NCBI GenBank assembly: GCA_003952965.2 | Contig: CM025850.1 | Span: forward strand, 29,186,839 to 29,250,838 | Direction: 5' to 3' | Source of the DNA: Morella rubra | Lineage: Eukaryota > Streptophyta > Magnoliopsida > Fagales > Myricaceae | Length of the DNA: 64,000 nt | In this document: positions 1-10,924 of the stretch, piece after piece | Position numbering within the stretch: position 1 is the stretch's first letter | How the letters are laid out: every line of letters begins with the position of its first letter | Notes under the pieces: model-generated | What the model saw: the letters and a program-made list of their open reading frames with translations, nothing else | What the model was told of the DNA's origin: nothing | The model's database searches: none | Made by a program: the position numbers and the translations under genes

Positions 1-89
1 AGGGGATGTTAATGGCCCCAGAGGCATGTCCTGCAGTGAACTCTTCAGGAGTCCTAGATACACAAGAGAACACCGCATGCACGGCACAG

Positions 90-357
90 TGTGATTAACG
101 TGAGTACTTTCCCTGTCCTATTGAGCTTAAACAAAGACGAGCTCTTGCTCTTGAATAAACAGCGTAATTATGAATCGGAAACACTACCTGACGTCCAAAT
201 ACCGGTGTCCAGCTTGAAGCAGCTCATGCGCCACGCGGACTGGCACGGAGGTCGGAAATCCGATGGCCTCCAAGTTCCCTCTCAGAGAACCCTTCGGACT
301 TTATTGAGTAGTCCCAAGAAAACGTCCCAGATGACGAACAAAGAGAAGATTAATTGA
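90..357 (+). CDS. Possible terminal exon of an unrecognised gene
   Basis: An open frame of about 88 codons ends in TGA/TAA context at 357. It has no ATG at its left edge, and the preceding bases read ...GGCACAG then T GTG, so it could be the last exon of a gene that starts left of the window. The peptide is hydrophilic with a basic, Ser/Thr-rich C-terminus. I recognise no domain in it. It could equally be a chance ORF, because in-frame stops lie just upstream and no second exon can be seen. Confidence 0.2.
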
Positions 358-1432
358 AGATCATAATAAAGCTACAAAGAGATTATATGATAGGAGTTGT
401 GCAGTGCAGCAGACTCGTGATATTCATTCATACTCACCTGAAGCTGGAAATCTTTTGCTCACTGCCAAAGCCAAATGGCCGGTGATTCGCCTTTAAGGAA
501 AACAAAAGCCTATTTGACCTTTGATTGAACTCGAGAGGGCAGAGTAACGGAGGAAGTGAAGAGGCAGGGTAGCACAAAGCAGAGCAAGCAAACGATTCGA
601 CCACCATTTCTTCCTAATTCACGAAGCTCTTGGGAATGTCTCTCTTTTTATCTTTTGCTATAAAATGTTGCCGTGCGGGCAAGCAATTTATATATGGCTA
701 TATGGCAACGATGGTTATGGTAGTTAAGTTGATCCTTTCATTTCTTTTCGTTTTTTTTTCACTTTTCTTTTTCCAGCAAACCAAACATAGTTATCCTTTC
801 CTTAAATGTGGAACATTTATATTTGAGATGGGTATTGGGTCCTAATACGTTCGAAGGTCCTCTGAAATAGAGACCCGCTTTCTGATAAGATTATAAATTT
901 ATAGGCCACAGATTTTTTTAGGTAAGTAGAGCAGTGATTGTTTTCCTGGTCACAGCCTCCGTGGAAAGTCGAGGTCAAAATTTTGATAACTATTAAGGTA
1001 ATGGATAAGTTTGAACCGCGACTGCAGGGCTGGGCCCACAGGTGTGGATGGTTATCATATATCCTTTTCTTTTTCTTGGAAAGTTCACGTTTACGTTTTC
1101 CTATGCATGGTGGACCCCATATACACGTGGCAATCCTTCAACCTGATCCCCACCAAACCCCCCAGGCCCACTCCACTCTACTCCACTCCACCAAGTTGTT
1201 TGGGCCAGGAAAGTACTCCTTGTGTCTTGTAATTTAATGTTCAGGCCCATCATGGTATGGGCTCACATCGGATTGAGAATTTGGTGTAGCAGTCAGCCCG
1301 ACCCAATCAGCTAGAGCTTTCGGGCTGAGCGAGGACTGGCTGGCTCACTGGTCATAACGGACCCATACGAAATCTAAAAGTAATTTGGAGATTTTCTATT
1401 AAATTTCGGTGCGAACTGTTTTAATTCCAGCA
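358..1432. other. Intergenic region upstream of the VKOR gene
   Basis: No convincing coding frame. It holds polyT/polyA tracts and GC-richer sequence near 1130-1340, and presumably includes the promoter and 5' UTR of the gene starting at 1433. No specific element could be assigned. Confidence 0.5.
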
Positions 1433-4400
1433 ATGGCGAGCATGGTGAACTTATCATCTCCACTGTTCTGGAGTCAGTGCTCACAGCGTTCCGCTCCACG
1501 TTTTACCCCGCGCAGAATTGATGGTGTCAAGAGTGCTTGGGATGGTCGGACAGTTCTGGTGCTTCCCGTCAGGTGCTTGTCTTCCGGGCCAAGTCAAGAT
1601 GCCGAATCGGAAGCTGAGACAACATCGTCTCCATCTTCTTCTTCCTCTTCACCTGCGAGCACTTCGACGTACAAATGGTGTGCGGCGCTTGGAGGCATAG
1701 GGCTAGTTGAGACTGCGTACTTGACGTACCTCAAGCTCACGAATTCTGATGCCTTTTGTCCAGTTGGGGGCGGCACTTGCGGCGACATCCTCAACAGTGA
1801 TTACGCCGTCGTTTTTGGTATGTTTTGTTTATTACTTGAACTCAGTTGAATAGATTGACACTTTTCTAGGGAGCGTGTACAATGCAAAGAATTTGAAGCT
1901 TGATCAGTAAGAGATGGGAGGCTTAATTCAAGTTGGTGTACTAGAGTGGAGGTGACCCAAAAAAATTATTTTGAATGAAGAGGTCATTTCGGTGTGGGAC
2001 TAAAAGTGTGTTTGTGGGTATCAAATTGTAAAAGATGTTGATTGTCACGTATCGACTTAGTTTTCTGTTGTTAGCTGTTCACGATTCTAAAGCGTGTAAA
2101 ATGTCTCTAATTCTCAAAGTAGATCTGCAGGGTCCCAAAAGAATTGGCAAATGTTCTTTTCTAGCCACATGCATAATATGTATTTTAGGTATAGTGCGAC
2201 TAAAATACCATTTTCTTCTATCTTTTGTGAGGGAATGCTTCATTTGACAGGCTAATTGCGTATGAATTACATTGCAGGTTATAAGTTTGACAGAGGATTT
2301 CAATCCTTTTGCATTTTCCAGGTGTTCCGCTTCCACTGATAGGAATGGTTGCATATGGATTAGTTGCGACACTCAGCCTCCAGTTGACTAGAAAGAACTT
2401 GCCCTTTGGACTCGAAGAATCTAATGGTCGTTTAATTCTACTAGGAAGCACTACCTCCATGGCGGCTGCCAGTTCATATTTCTTATACATTCTAGGAACA
2501 AAATTTTCGGGAGCTTCATGCTCATACTGTCTAATGTCAGCTCTGTTGTCGTTCAGCTTATTTTTTATTAATCTAAAGGTATGTTCCTTTAAATTCTTTC
2601 TTTATGTTTCATCTCCATCATGGATTGGTGGTTAAACTTGCTGCAATTGTTATTGTTCATAACACATGATACAATGTTCCTGTTTTTTTTTTTTTCCTTG
2701 TTCCTGTAGGATTTTGGGTTACAGGAGGTACAAAAAGTGGTGGGTTTGCAGCTATGTATAGCTAGCTTGGTATTTGTTACCCTAAACACTTCATACGGTG
2801 CTTCTCAACCTGTCTCCTCCAGGTGATGATTTGTTGCCAGATTACAGGCTTCCTCTTTGTTTTTCAATTCTCAAAATGGAATCTATTTCAAACATATATG
2901 CCATGGTTCCTTACTTCTACAGGGTCAAATAGGCCCATTCTGTTGGCTTCATTTTCTTTTTCTTTTTCCCCATTCTCTGTTTATGATATCATTCTTGGAG
3001 CTGCAGTGGAGTCCATTTTATACATGTTGGGAATTGTCGTGGGAAAAGTTTGCAAAATGGCAGTTTCTATTCGTGTATCTCTTTTCTAATACTGCCTACC
3101 CTCTTTTCATCTTTGTTTGTCTCCAAACAACTGCCTGATATGTCAAGAACCAGGTTGTTTAGTCAAAGGGCAAGTCTGTTCATTTGAAGTCGCAGTTTGA
3201 GATAGACTTCTCTTTCCAAATCAGCAGTCGTTTTTGTCCCCTTAATCCCAATGGGGATTGCATCGTCGAAATTGTGTTCAATTTCTGTGTTAGGATATCT
3301 TATTGCATTTTTGGTACAGATTGTAGAATCATAGCTATGGCATAAAGTCATAGGTAGGTGCTGCTAACAGTAAGGTATCAACAGGCATCTTGCTTTATTT
3401 TATGTACCTGACTGCAAGTCTGCAACCCCCTGGTTCAATGACTTAAGGGGGTAAATTATCTTCCGGTGGAGTTGATGTTATAGTTCTGTTAGCTAGCCTG
3501 TTATATCAAGGTTCCTACGTTTGTAGTCAATACATCATCTATTAACTGTAGATGAAATATGGGGCCCATTTTTGCCTGATTTGCAGGCCTTTATTCGGTT
3601 ATCACATGTTGCCCATGGGTGGATTGTCACTTATTTACTTGTTTAGGCATGCAACTATTATTAAGTTTCATGCATTGGAAGACATGCTTCCACCCCTTTT
3701 TCCTTCTTATTTTATTTTATTTTTATCTTTTCCGGATTTACATCTACATCAACAGTGTGGCTGAAATTGTCCTGCCATACTTTACAACTGAGATCACAAC
3801 TTCGTCGAGTCCTTTTGCTCTTTCTCTTGCAAAGCATCTGCGCTCTGTGGGAGCTAAAATGTATGGGGCTTTCTGGTGTTCACATTGTTTAGAACAAAAG
3901 CAGGTACATTTACCTCCATTTATTTGCTTCTGTTCCTTTTTAAGTCAAGTTGAATATAGGAGCTTGGCGTCACATAATGACCACAAGTTAGATGGTTTTC
4001 TCTTCAGCCTCACTGCTAAGTTATCCGAAATTTAGGAACGCATTTCCGGGACATGGGGTGTAGATCATCAGTGTTTGTGTTAGAAATCCAAAAAGGATTG
4101 GTGATAGTCTCTACGAGTCCTGGTAGAGGCCACATGAAACCCTGCAAGTTTTCATATGCACCTCCAACTCCTGTTAGCAGGAATAAAATAGAAATTTAGA
4201 AAAAAAGAAGTTGGAAGTTTTCTTGTGGATACAAGCAGATTTGATCCATTGGGTTTCTTTGAAATCCTGGTTGAGACTCATCTCTTAAAAATTCATGTCT
4301 CTTGCGTTGTGAAAAGATTGTAATCAAGCGGCTTCTTTTCTTGAGATTCTAATTTATGTTGGTGGGAACCTAGATCTACCCGGGTTGATTGATGAATGTT

Positions 4401-5274
4401 TTGTTCCTCTGTAGAATTTAGTGTATTTAGCCTAACTAGCACAGTCTGGTAAAGGAAGCTGAGTGGAGCTAATATTAGTTTCATGAGATAAGTAGACAAC
4501 TGTTTTGTGCTTATTTTAAGGAAGAACTACAGTTTTGTTAGCCATTCATCTAGATTTTAGTTACCATTTTTGGGAAATTATAATTTCTTTTGCTGTCTTT
4601 TGTACAGATGTTTGGACGTGAGGCAGCTAAGCTGTTGGACTATGTGGAATGCTTCCCCGATGGGTATAAGAAGGGAACTAAAATGGCCAAGGCATGTGTA
4701 GATGCTGGGATTGAGGGGTTCCCAATATGGGTGATTAATGGTCGGGTGAGTAAGCTTCTTTCTTCTGTTAATCGATTCATGGGGTCTTAACAGGAGAATT
4801 TTGTATCAATAACCAAGAAAACAGAAGTAATGAAGCCCTCCTCTCCCTTGACATTCAATGGAATCATGTTGCAAGTGGCTTCTCTTATGCAAATAATCTC
4901 TTACAAATGTTTTGAGTGGTAGGCTTGACACGCAGTTCTTAAAAAATTCTCTTAGTTGTTATGTTTATAGAACAATAAAGATATCCTCAGCTTCCCACGG
5001 CAATTGTTTAGTATAGTATATGTGTGAGAGAGAGACCTCACACACCTACGCCCACACCCACTCCCACACACAGAATTGGACTGATACTTATTCATCTATA
5101 ATATGCATCACTAGATTTCAGTGCACAACCGAAACACAATGTTAGTCCTAAATTTCACGTTGTTTCTCATCAAAACTTATATCTGTTTGCAAGGTTTTGA
5201 GCGGGGAGCAAGAATTGTCACAGCTGGCATTGTCATCCGGGTTTAAGTTGGATGAATTCAGTCAGCCTAGTTAG
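1433..5274 (+). CDS. LTO1: Chloroplast VKOR-thioredoxin fusion (thiol-disulfide oxidoreductase LTO1)
   Basis: Six exons can be read with GT-AG borders and continuous phase: 1433-1817, 2322-2578, 2710-2822, 3756-3903, 4608-4745 and 5194-5274. Together they encode 373 residues, close to the Arabidopsis protein. The N-terminus is Ser-rich and basic, like a plastid transit peptide. A VKOR domain with several hydrophobic helices follows. It has Cys109/Cys116 in the lumenal loop ([12 protein letters not shown]) and a CSYC redox centre at 195-198. A DsbA/thioredoxin-like domain carries CSHC at 293-296 and a further pair, C316 and C331. In the known family this thylakoid protein oxidises lumenal thiols (for example PsbO) and passes electrons to phylloquinone, supporting PSII assembly. 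The ATG at 1433 was chosen because the frame upstream has no other ATG. Intron 5 contains a short GA/CA-rich tract near 5023-5080. All expected cysteines are present, so the gene looks functional. Confidence 0.95.
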
Positions 5275-6004
5275 ATCAATCGATTCGTGGTAGTTGTATG
5301 GTAGCACATGTACAGCATATAGATGACTTCCTTGTTACTTACAAATATACGCCCTCTATTGTTTACAACGTTTGGGGGCAAAGACTGTATGTTACACAGG
5401 TATTGCCTGAGATGATATGTTAACTAAAAGTACTCCCTTTTCAAGTGTCGTTCCTTGCATAGGTCTGTAAAAAAGGAGAGCTTGACAAGATAGGTGTTTA
5501 AGAACAAATACTAAGTGCAGCAATTCTATGGGCACTTTTGCCATTGAAAATTGCCTCAGATTGAATACTTGTGAGAATTATTGCTTGTATTTTTAGTATC
5601 AAATTATTAGCTTCCCTGATGCTTGTATCGATTGGATTTGAAATCCTAGAACCACATCGCCACCACCACTAGGAATTTTGAAATTTCCATTTTCCTTTTA
5701 GGATATCAGAAGAGCAGATAATGGTGATTTTAGTAAAGTTTTGACCCTTATAATTTTATAGGCCATTATTTTTTATGGGTCAAACACTATTTTTTATTTT
5801 TATAAATAGTATTATAGAATTACTTTTGTAAATTAAAATTTAAACCCTTTATTATAGAATAAAGTATAAAAAGATCATTTAATTTTTCATGTATATAAAC
5901 AAGACACAAGAAAAAAACTTTAGTTTCAATATCAGAGTCTGAAAAATATTTCCGATTGACGGTTCAAAGCCCAACGAAATTGAAAACTTTGACTAAAGTT
6001 TGTA
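5275..6004. other. AT-rich region between convergent LTO1 and U4
   Basis: This contains the likely 3' UTR of the VKOR gene (to about 5500) and AT-rich DNA from 5690 to 5950. No ORF or recognisable repeat was found. Confidence 0.5.
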
Positions 6005-6156
6005 GGGCTTTACCCCGTAGGGAGCCCTTCCAGAAATTCTCAAAAGCCTGGGCCAAACCCAGGCCTAAGAGGGGGTTTGGAAATAGTTTTCAACCAGCAA
6101 TAGACGCGCCTCGGTTAGAACCTCACTAGCTGCGTCATTGCCCCAAGCGCAAAGAT
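6005..6156 (-). ncRNA. U4: U4 spliceosomal snRNA
   Basis: Read on the minus strand from 6156, the RNA begins ATCTTTGCGCTTGGGGCAAT, which matches the plant U4 5' end as I know it. It continues through the 5' stem-loop, the GCTAGTGAGGTT segment that pairs with U6, and the GAGGCGCG...TTGAAAACT core. A central stem (GCCTGGGTTTGGCCCAGGC) follows, then an Sm-type site AATTTCTGG flanked by GC stems near 6010-6030. U4 pairs with U6 in the U4/U6.U5 tri-snRNP. The usual plant stem I sequence reads GCTAATGAGG, so this copy may carry one A-to-G change. The 3' end is set by expected length (about 152-154 nt) and is approximate. Confidence 0.88.
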
Positions 6157-6183
6157 ACTTTTTAAGTGGGTCTGAGGTTTCCT

Positions 6184-6234
6184 TTTATATAAAACTCGGC
6201 CTCGTTTGGCTTTCTTCATTCCCCATGTGGGACT
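6184..6234 (-). promoter_or_regulatory. Plant snRNA promoter: USE plus TATA for the U4 gene
   Basis: On the minus strand, GTCCCACATGG at 6233-6223 matches the plant snRNA upstream sequence element (RTCCCACATCG) at 10 of 11 positions. A TATA box (TATATAAA, about 6191-6184) lies about 28-35 nt upstream of the RNA start. The gap of about 31 nt between USE and TATA is the longer spacing typical of Pol II-transcribed plant snRNA genes such as U4, rather than the shorter Pol III spacing of U6. Confidence 0.85.
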
Positions 6235-6604
6235 CTGAGGACAAACTATTAAAAGGCCGCTCCTCCTGAAGTCCCTCTTATTTCCTAAATCTTAGGGCTA
6301 TGTTTTCAAAACCAATGCAAACAGAATTTTCACGGAGTTTTGTATGTGGACGAGGTTGCATAGTATATGAAATATTTACTAAACAGACATTAATTTAAAA
6401 AATAATCGGATTTACCTTTTTTAGAAGAAAAAAATCTGGAACGTCCTGCTGTCAGTAATGGTGGCACGGCGTTCGAATCGGACTCGGCCGATTCAGTCCA
6501 GAAGAGAATATGCTTCGGAATATACCCCCCATTTGACGGGCCGCAAGTACTCTCTCTCCACTGCAATTCTTTTAAAAGCGACGATTGTTTTGTCCTTATC
6601 CCCG

Positions 6605-6606
<2 letters not shown>

Positions 6607-6634
<28 letters not shown>
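6607..6634. repeat. (CT)n microsatellite in the CRAL-TRIO gene 5' region
   Basis: A pure CT dinucleotide run about 28 bp long, some 170 bp upstream of the start codon at 6801. It probably lies in the 5' UTR or core promoter, where CT tracts are common in plants. Confidence 0.9.
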
Positions 6635-6635
<1 letters not shown>

Positions 6636-6800
6636 GCCAAATCAATTGCGCTTGTCCTCGCATACATCAATGTTTATCTCCAACCTAATCCACACTCCTA
6701 TGACGAAACGTCTCCTCTCTTTTCCTAGCAGAATTGTTCCTCTTTCTTAAAAAAGCCAAGCAATTGAAGAAATTCATGACATTTTGATCTTTTCAAGAAA

Positions 6801-7616
6801 ATGAGCGCTCCCAATTCCCATTCCGACCAGCAAGAACTGGTGGAGACGCTCGAAATTTTCAAGATCAAAGGCAAAGACAAACGTGGCCGCAAGATCCTTC
6901 GCATTATAGGAAAATTCTTCCCTGGTAAGCCATCTCTCACTCTCAGTTTCTGATTTTTCTATAACTATTTGATTTTTTTAAAAAAGATTTTGATTTTCTC
7001 GAGGGTTTCGTTGGTTAAATGGTAGCTAGGAGTTTGAGCGTTGACGTGGTGAAGAAGCATTTGGAGGTGAAGGTGTATCCGCAATTGAGGAAACGGCCAT
7101 TTTCTGTGGTGTACGTGCACACGGGCGTTCAGAGGAGCGAGAATTTTCCGGGAATCTCAGCCCTACGATCAATCTACGAGGGGATTCCGATCGACATCAA
7201 GAAGAATCTGGAAGCAATCTACTTCGTCCACCCGGGACTCCAGGCTAGGCTCTTCCTCGCCACTTTTGGCCGCCTTATCTTCTGCGGAGGGTAAGAACTA
7301 CCTGGTTAACCTCAACCTGTAACTAACTAACGAGCTAATACCTCAAAAAAGGAAAGCGTTCATGCTAAAAATCTGTTTCTGTGTGTATGTGGGCAGGCTG
7401 TACGCGAAGCTAAGGTACGTGAGCCGGCTGGATTTGCTGTGGGAGCATGTAAGGAAGAACGAGATCGAGATCCCCGAGTTTGTTCACGATCATGATGAAG
7501 ATTTGGAGTACCGGCCGATGATGGATTATGGGTTAGAGAGCGACCACCCTAGGGTCTACGGTGCTCCCGCGGTGGATTCACCCGTGCCAATGTACTCCAT
7601 GAGGTGTATCTCATGA
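6801..7616 (+). CDS. Small CRAL-TRIO (SEC14-like) domain protein
   Basis: Three exons, 6801-6924, 7026-7290 and 7397-7616, join in frame with GT-AG borders to give 202 residues. The start ATGAGCGCTCCC follows an in-frame-free leader. The protein matches the short plant family annotated as SEC14 cytosolic factor or RhoGAP-related (about 200 aa, like Arabidopsis At4g35750). Recognisable features are an N-terminal KGKDKRGRKILRIIGKFFP segment and a hydrophobic strand with VVYVHTG. The central IYEGIPIDIKKNLEAIYFVH is typical of the CRAL_TRIO_2 fold. The C-terminal third is acidic, followed by a Pro/Met-rich tail. It is likely a cytosolic lipid- or small-ligand-binding protein, but its biochemical role is not established. 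It lies divergent to the U4 gene. Its final codons and 3' UTR are shared with the F-box repeat units downstream. Confidence 0.88.
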
Positions 7617-8330
7617 GAAAATAGGACGTGCAGTGGCCTTCTTCCATGTGAGTGATTAGGTAGACAGGCTTTTTTTTTTGGTTGCCTCTGGTTTTTAGGG
7701 GACGTAAAGGGCCTACTTTTGTCAATATGGTGGAGACGGGGATGGTGGGATTTGCCTGGCACTTTCCTGAGAAAATTTTAAGGTCTCTATTGATCGTATA
7801 TTGTCTTTTTTCAGTGAGGCCCAATATTCCAATTACAGCTCAAAATATGAGATTTCAACACAAACACTCCAGCCCAAAAAATGAGATTCCGGCACAAGCA
7901 CCTCAACCCAAATTCACTAAAAGAGGTAAAACCCTAAAATGAGAATAGAGAAGAAAAAGGGTGAAGTTTTCTAAAATTTAAATTTGAACATTTTTTTAAC
8001 TTTACTTGTCCACAGCAGTATTTTTATGTTGGGCAATACCCCAGTCGCTGCTCCAAAATTCCAAATGAGATTCCAGGACCTATAGTTGAGAGTTGAGCCC
8101 AAACAGAAAAAGTGTTAGATATATTATAATCAAATTTTCATTCATATCAGGATTATTAAAAATTTGATATCTTATCAAAAGATTTCAATTTTAAATATAA
8201 AAATTTAAATTTAAATATAAGAATATTTTTTTTTATCATTTTTTATATTGTCTTTATAAATAAATAGGGACTTTTAACTTGTAATTTATATAGATATATA
8301 TACAAAATACAGCTATAAAACTTTCACCTA
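7617..8330 (+). promoter_or_regulatory. Flank/promoter of the first F-box copy, repeated through the array
   Basis: The stretch around 7600-7660 (AAATAGGACGTGCAGTGGCC then TGTGAGTGATTAGGTAGACA) recurs upstream of nearly every A-type F-box copy: near 10460, 13435, 13700, 17485, 23315 and 26510. The rest is AT-rich. This marks it as the left part of the tandem duplication unit and presumably the promoter of the F-box gene. Confidence 0.6.
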
Positions 8331-9356
8331 ATGGGTGGGAGAGTAGAGTGGTCGGATCTGCCCAAGGAACTGTTGCTGGCTATCGGTGAAAGCCTCAAAA
8401 CCCACGTTGACGTTCTCAGATTTCGCAGCATCTGTAGCTCCTGGCGTTCCTCTATCCTCACGTTTCGCGCTAACTCTCCCCGTTTCCATGTTAAATTCCC
8501 TCATCCTTGCTGTTTGTCTATTGGGCTGAGTACCTATCTCTGCCAGAGGACTCTCTATCGCCTCCATCCCCTGACCCCTTCAAATGCAGATTGTTCTTGT
8601 TCAATTGGGCTGAGTGCCTATCTCTGCCAGAGTACTCTCTATCGCCTCCAGCCCCTGACCCCTTCAACTGCAGCTTCTTCTTTTTCTTCTTCCAACAAGG
8701 GCTGGTTGATCAAGGTTGAAGAGTCAAACCCAGGGGAGTTGGTGTTCTCGTTCTGTGCTCAACAGCTGTGATGTTCCCGAATTCCCCATGGACTAGTGCA
8801 GACAAGAGTGCGATTCTCGTGCTCTTTCGTAACGGGAAGTTGGCTTTTGCAAAATACGGGGATGAGTATCTGACCTTGGTAGATGACAGGAGCTCTGAAT
8901 TTGACGATATAATTGTTTATAAAGGCCAATTCTATGTTGTTGATAGATTGAGAATAGTTTCGTGGATCGATTGCTCGTCCTTGAAGTTGGTATAGTTACT
9001 ATAGTATTCGCCTCCGCTATGTGGGTTGGGCGTGCAGAAGGATTGAGCTTGACAACTTTTTCAGTTTCAGAGCCCATGATTGTTCCAAGACACTGTGTTT
9101 CGAAGTGTACAGGCTGGATGAAGATTGGGGTCAATGGGTCCTGGAGAAAAGCTTGGGTGACAAAGCGTTTGTTTTGGGTACTGATTGTTCTTTCTCTGTT
9201 TCGACTCAAGAATTATTTGGATTTGAAGGGAATCGCATTTACCTCATTGATCACCGAGAAAATCGTGTTTTCAATTTAGAGGATCACAGCATTGAAGAGT
9301 TGGTATGTTCGGAAGATCATTTTGATCGATTTTGGCCGTTTCCCAGATTGGCATAA
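8331..9356 (+). pseudogene. F-box/DUF295 A-type pseudogene 1
   Basis: The reading frame starts with an intact F-box (VEWSDLPKELLLAIGESL...VLRFRSICSSWRSS). It hits a stop about 146 codons in, just after WLIKVEESNPGEL. Relative to the intact copy at 10925 it lacks about 65 codons before VMFPNSPWTSAD. It also lacks about 35 codons (QYSPPLCG...VVDRY) after CSSLKLV at 8995, followed by a frame change. The remaining DUF295 pieces, including the tail HFDRFWPFPRLA, lie in 8768-8995 and 9021-9356. It also has an 84-bp in-frame duplication. The F-box alone could still be translated as a truncated 146-residue protein. This copy is closest to the progenitor locus next to the CRAL-TRIO gene. Confidence 0.85.
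8521..8688. repeat. 84-bp in-frame tandem duplication inside F-box pseudogene 1
   Basis: Units 8521-8604 and 8605-8688 both begin TTGGGCTGAGT and encode IGLSxYLCQxTLYRLxPLTPS. Related copies have a single unit. The duplication is 28 codons long and keeps the frame. Confidence 0.85.
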
Positions 9357-10924
9357 CCCAAGGCAGCAGTGCATAGATGCAAGTATGAAATTTTCTGGTT
9401 TGCTCGCTCTCTCTCCTTCTCTCCTTTGCAAAGAAGAATAACAACTCTCCCTAGCTCTCACCATCTGCCTAGGGACCCTGGTTCCATGTCGTTGTCTTTT
9501 GCTTTGTTTTCTTCGCACTAGTTTCTTTTATTCAGGTAGATCTCCAGACCTCCTGCCACCTGCTGCCCATCAAGCGCTTCATTAGTGGCTTTGCTCTGCT
9601 CTGCTCCATTTCTTTTGGGTTTACATGAGGACGATATCCTATCCTTGGACTCTTTTCTATCTCACTTTGTGATTAGCTAACTGTGATATGCTCTTGCTTT
9701 TTTCCTATTGCTGTGAATCGACCACATCTATCACTATCACTGTAAATTACAAAAAATAAACAACCTGCATAGAAGGGCAAGGTACATCATGGCAGAAACA
9801 GAGAGAACCCTGAAATCAAAAAACATCCACGATCCTAAACCTCAAATACATCTGGAGGACAAAAGATTTCTGATTTAATAGATTGGGAAAGCAACCAGCT
9901 TTTGCTTTGATGAACCTTGGGAAATTAATGATATATTCCTAGAGCTATCCTTCAAGCAATGAAATCACGAATACTGCAAGAAAAAATTGTTAGTTGGATC
10001 TCCCTTTTCTTCTTTAACTAAAAAGTTGTCCTTTAATAGGACATGGTAACTGTATTCTCTGAAAAAAAATATAGAAATTCATATGACCAGATATTCTACC
10101 ATAAAGCAGCAAATAAAGGAGGTATTATTGTGCAGCTTTATGTTGTTGTGTTTTTTTTAAGTAATACCGGTAAACTTTTATTGCATTTGAATCTATAATA
10201 CAAAATACAATAAAGATCAAAGATATTATATATGTAAATAAGACTAGCCTAGCCTGTAAAACAGGCTAACGGAACCTGAAAGGATCGAGAAATCACAAAT
10301 ACATTATGCCGAGTAGAAAGAGAGAGTGGCAGGAAGATCCATAGATTTACGTTGTTGTTGGTAGCAAACTAAAAGCCCAAAAATTCTCGAAGGTCTTAAC
10401 TAAAGAGAAATTTGAAAACATTTTTCTAATTTTTATCACGAGGTCTACTCCGATCTCATGGGGAAATAGGACATGCATGGGCCTTGAAGCCTTCTTCAAT
10501 GTGAGTGATTAGGTAGACAGCCTTTTCTTTTTTCTCTGTTTTTTAGTGGGTTAACGGGCCTAGTTATGTCAGTATAAGAATCCAGCACGAACAGTCGAGC
10601 CCAAAAACACAAGACAAGTGAGGATTAAAGGAAGAAGTTTTCCTAATAAATAATTAAAAGCATTTTTTCAACAAAAAAAAATCTACTGAGGAACAATACC
10701 CAGTTCCCTGGAAGCAGATTCCAGGACCAAAACTCGAGCCCAAATCCAGTAAGGGAGAAGAACAGTCAAATAAGTGAAAAAGAAAAGAAAAAGAACTTCT
10801 TACTTTCCAATTCAGTTCAGTTTTGATAGGTTCTCTTGAAAGTAGAACCCAAAAACAAAAAAAAGGAAACAAGATCATTGGTGGTTCTGTGCTGCGACGC
10901 AAAGTCAGTCAACCAACACGGATC
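9357..10924. other. 3' flank of copy 1 and promoter region of the copy at 10925
   Basis: 9357-9640 is the 3' flank shared with the copies ending at 12097 and 15106 (CATAGATGCAAGTA and the CTCTCTCC tract). A segment near 9927-9990 (TGATATATTCCTAGAGCTATC) recurs near 12977 and 16007. The repeated promoter block lies at about 10390-10920. No independent gene was found. Confidence 0.6.

Noticed and set aside
1594-1794. Minus-strand ORF with acidic run in VKOR exon 1
   Set aside because: It is antisense to the Ser-rich transit-peptide codons of the VKOR gene.
3552-4035. Plus-strand frames around VKOR exon 4
   Set aside because: They read through intron sequence; only 3756-3903 is exonic by splice sites and homology.
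10823-10924. N-terminal extension of the F-box gene at 10925
   Set aside because: The extension starts at a TTG codon and lies in the promoter-like flank; all A copies share the ATG at the MGE(R)xEWSDLP position.
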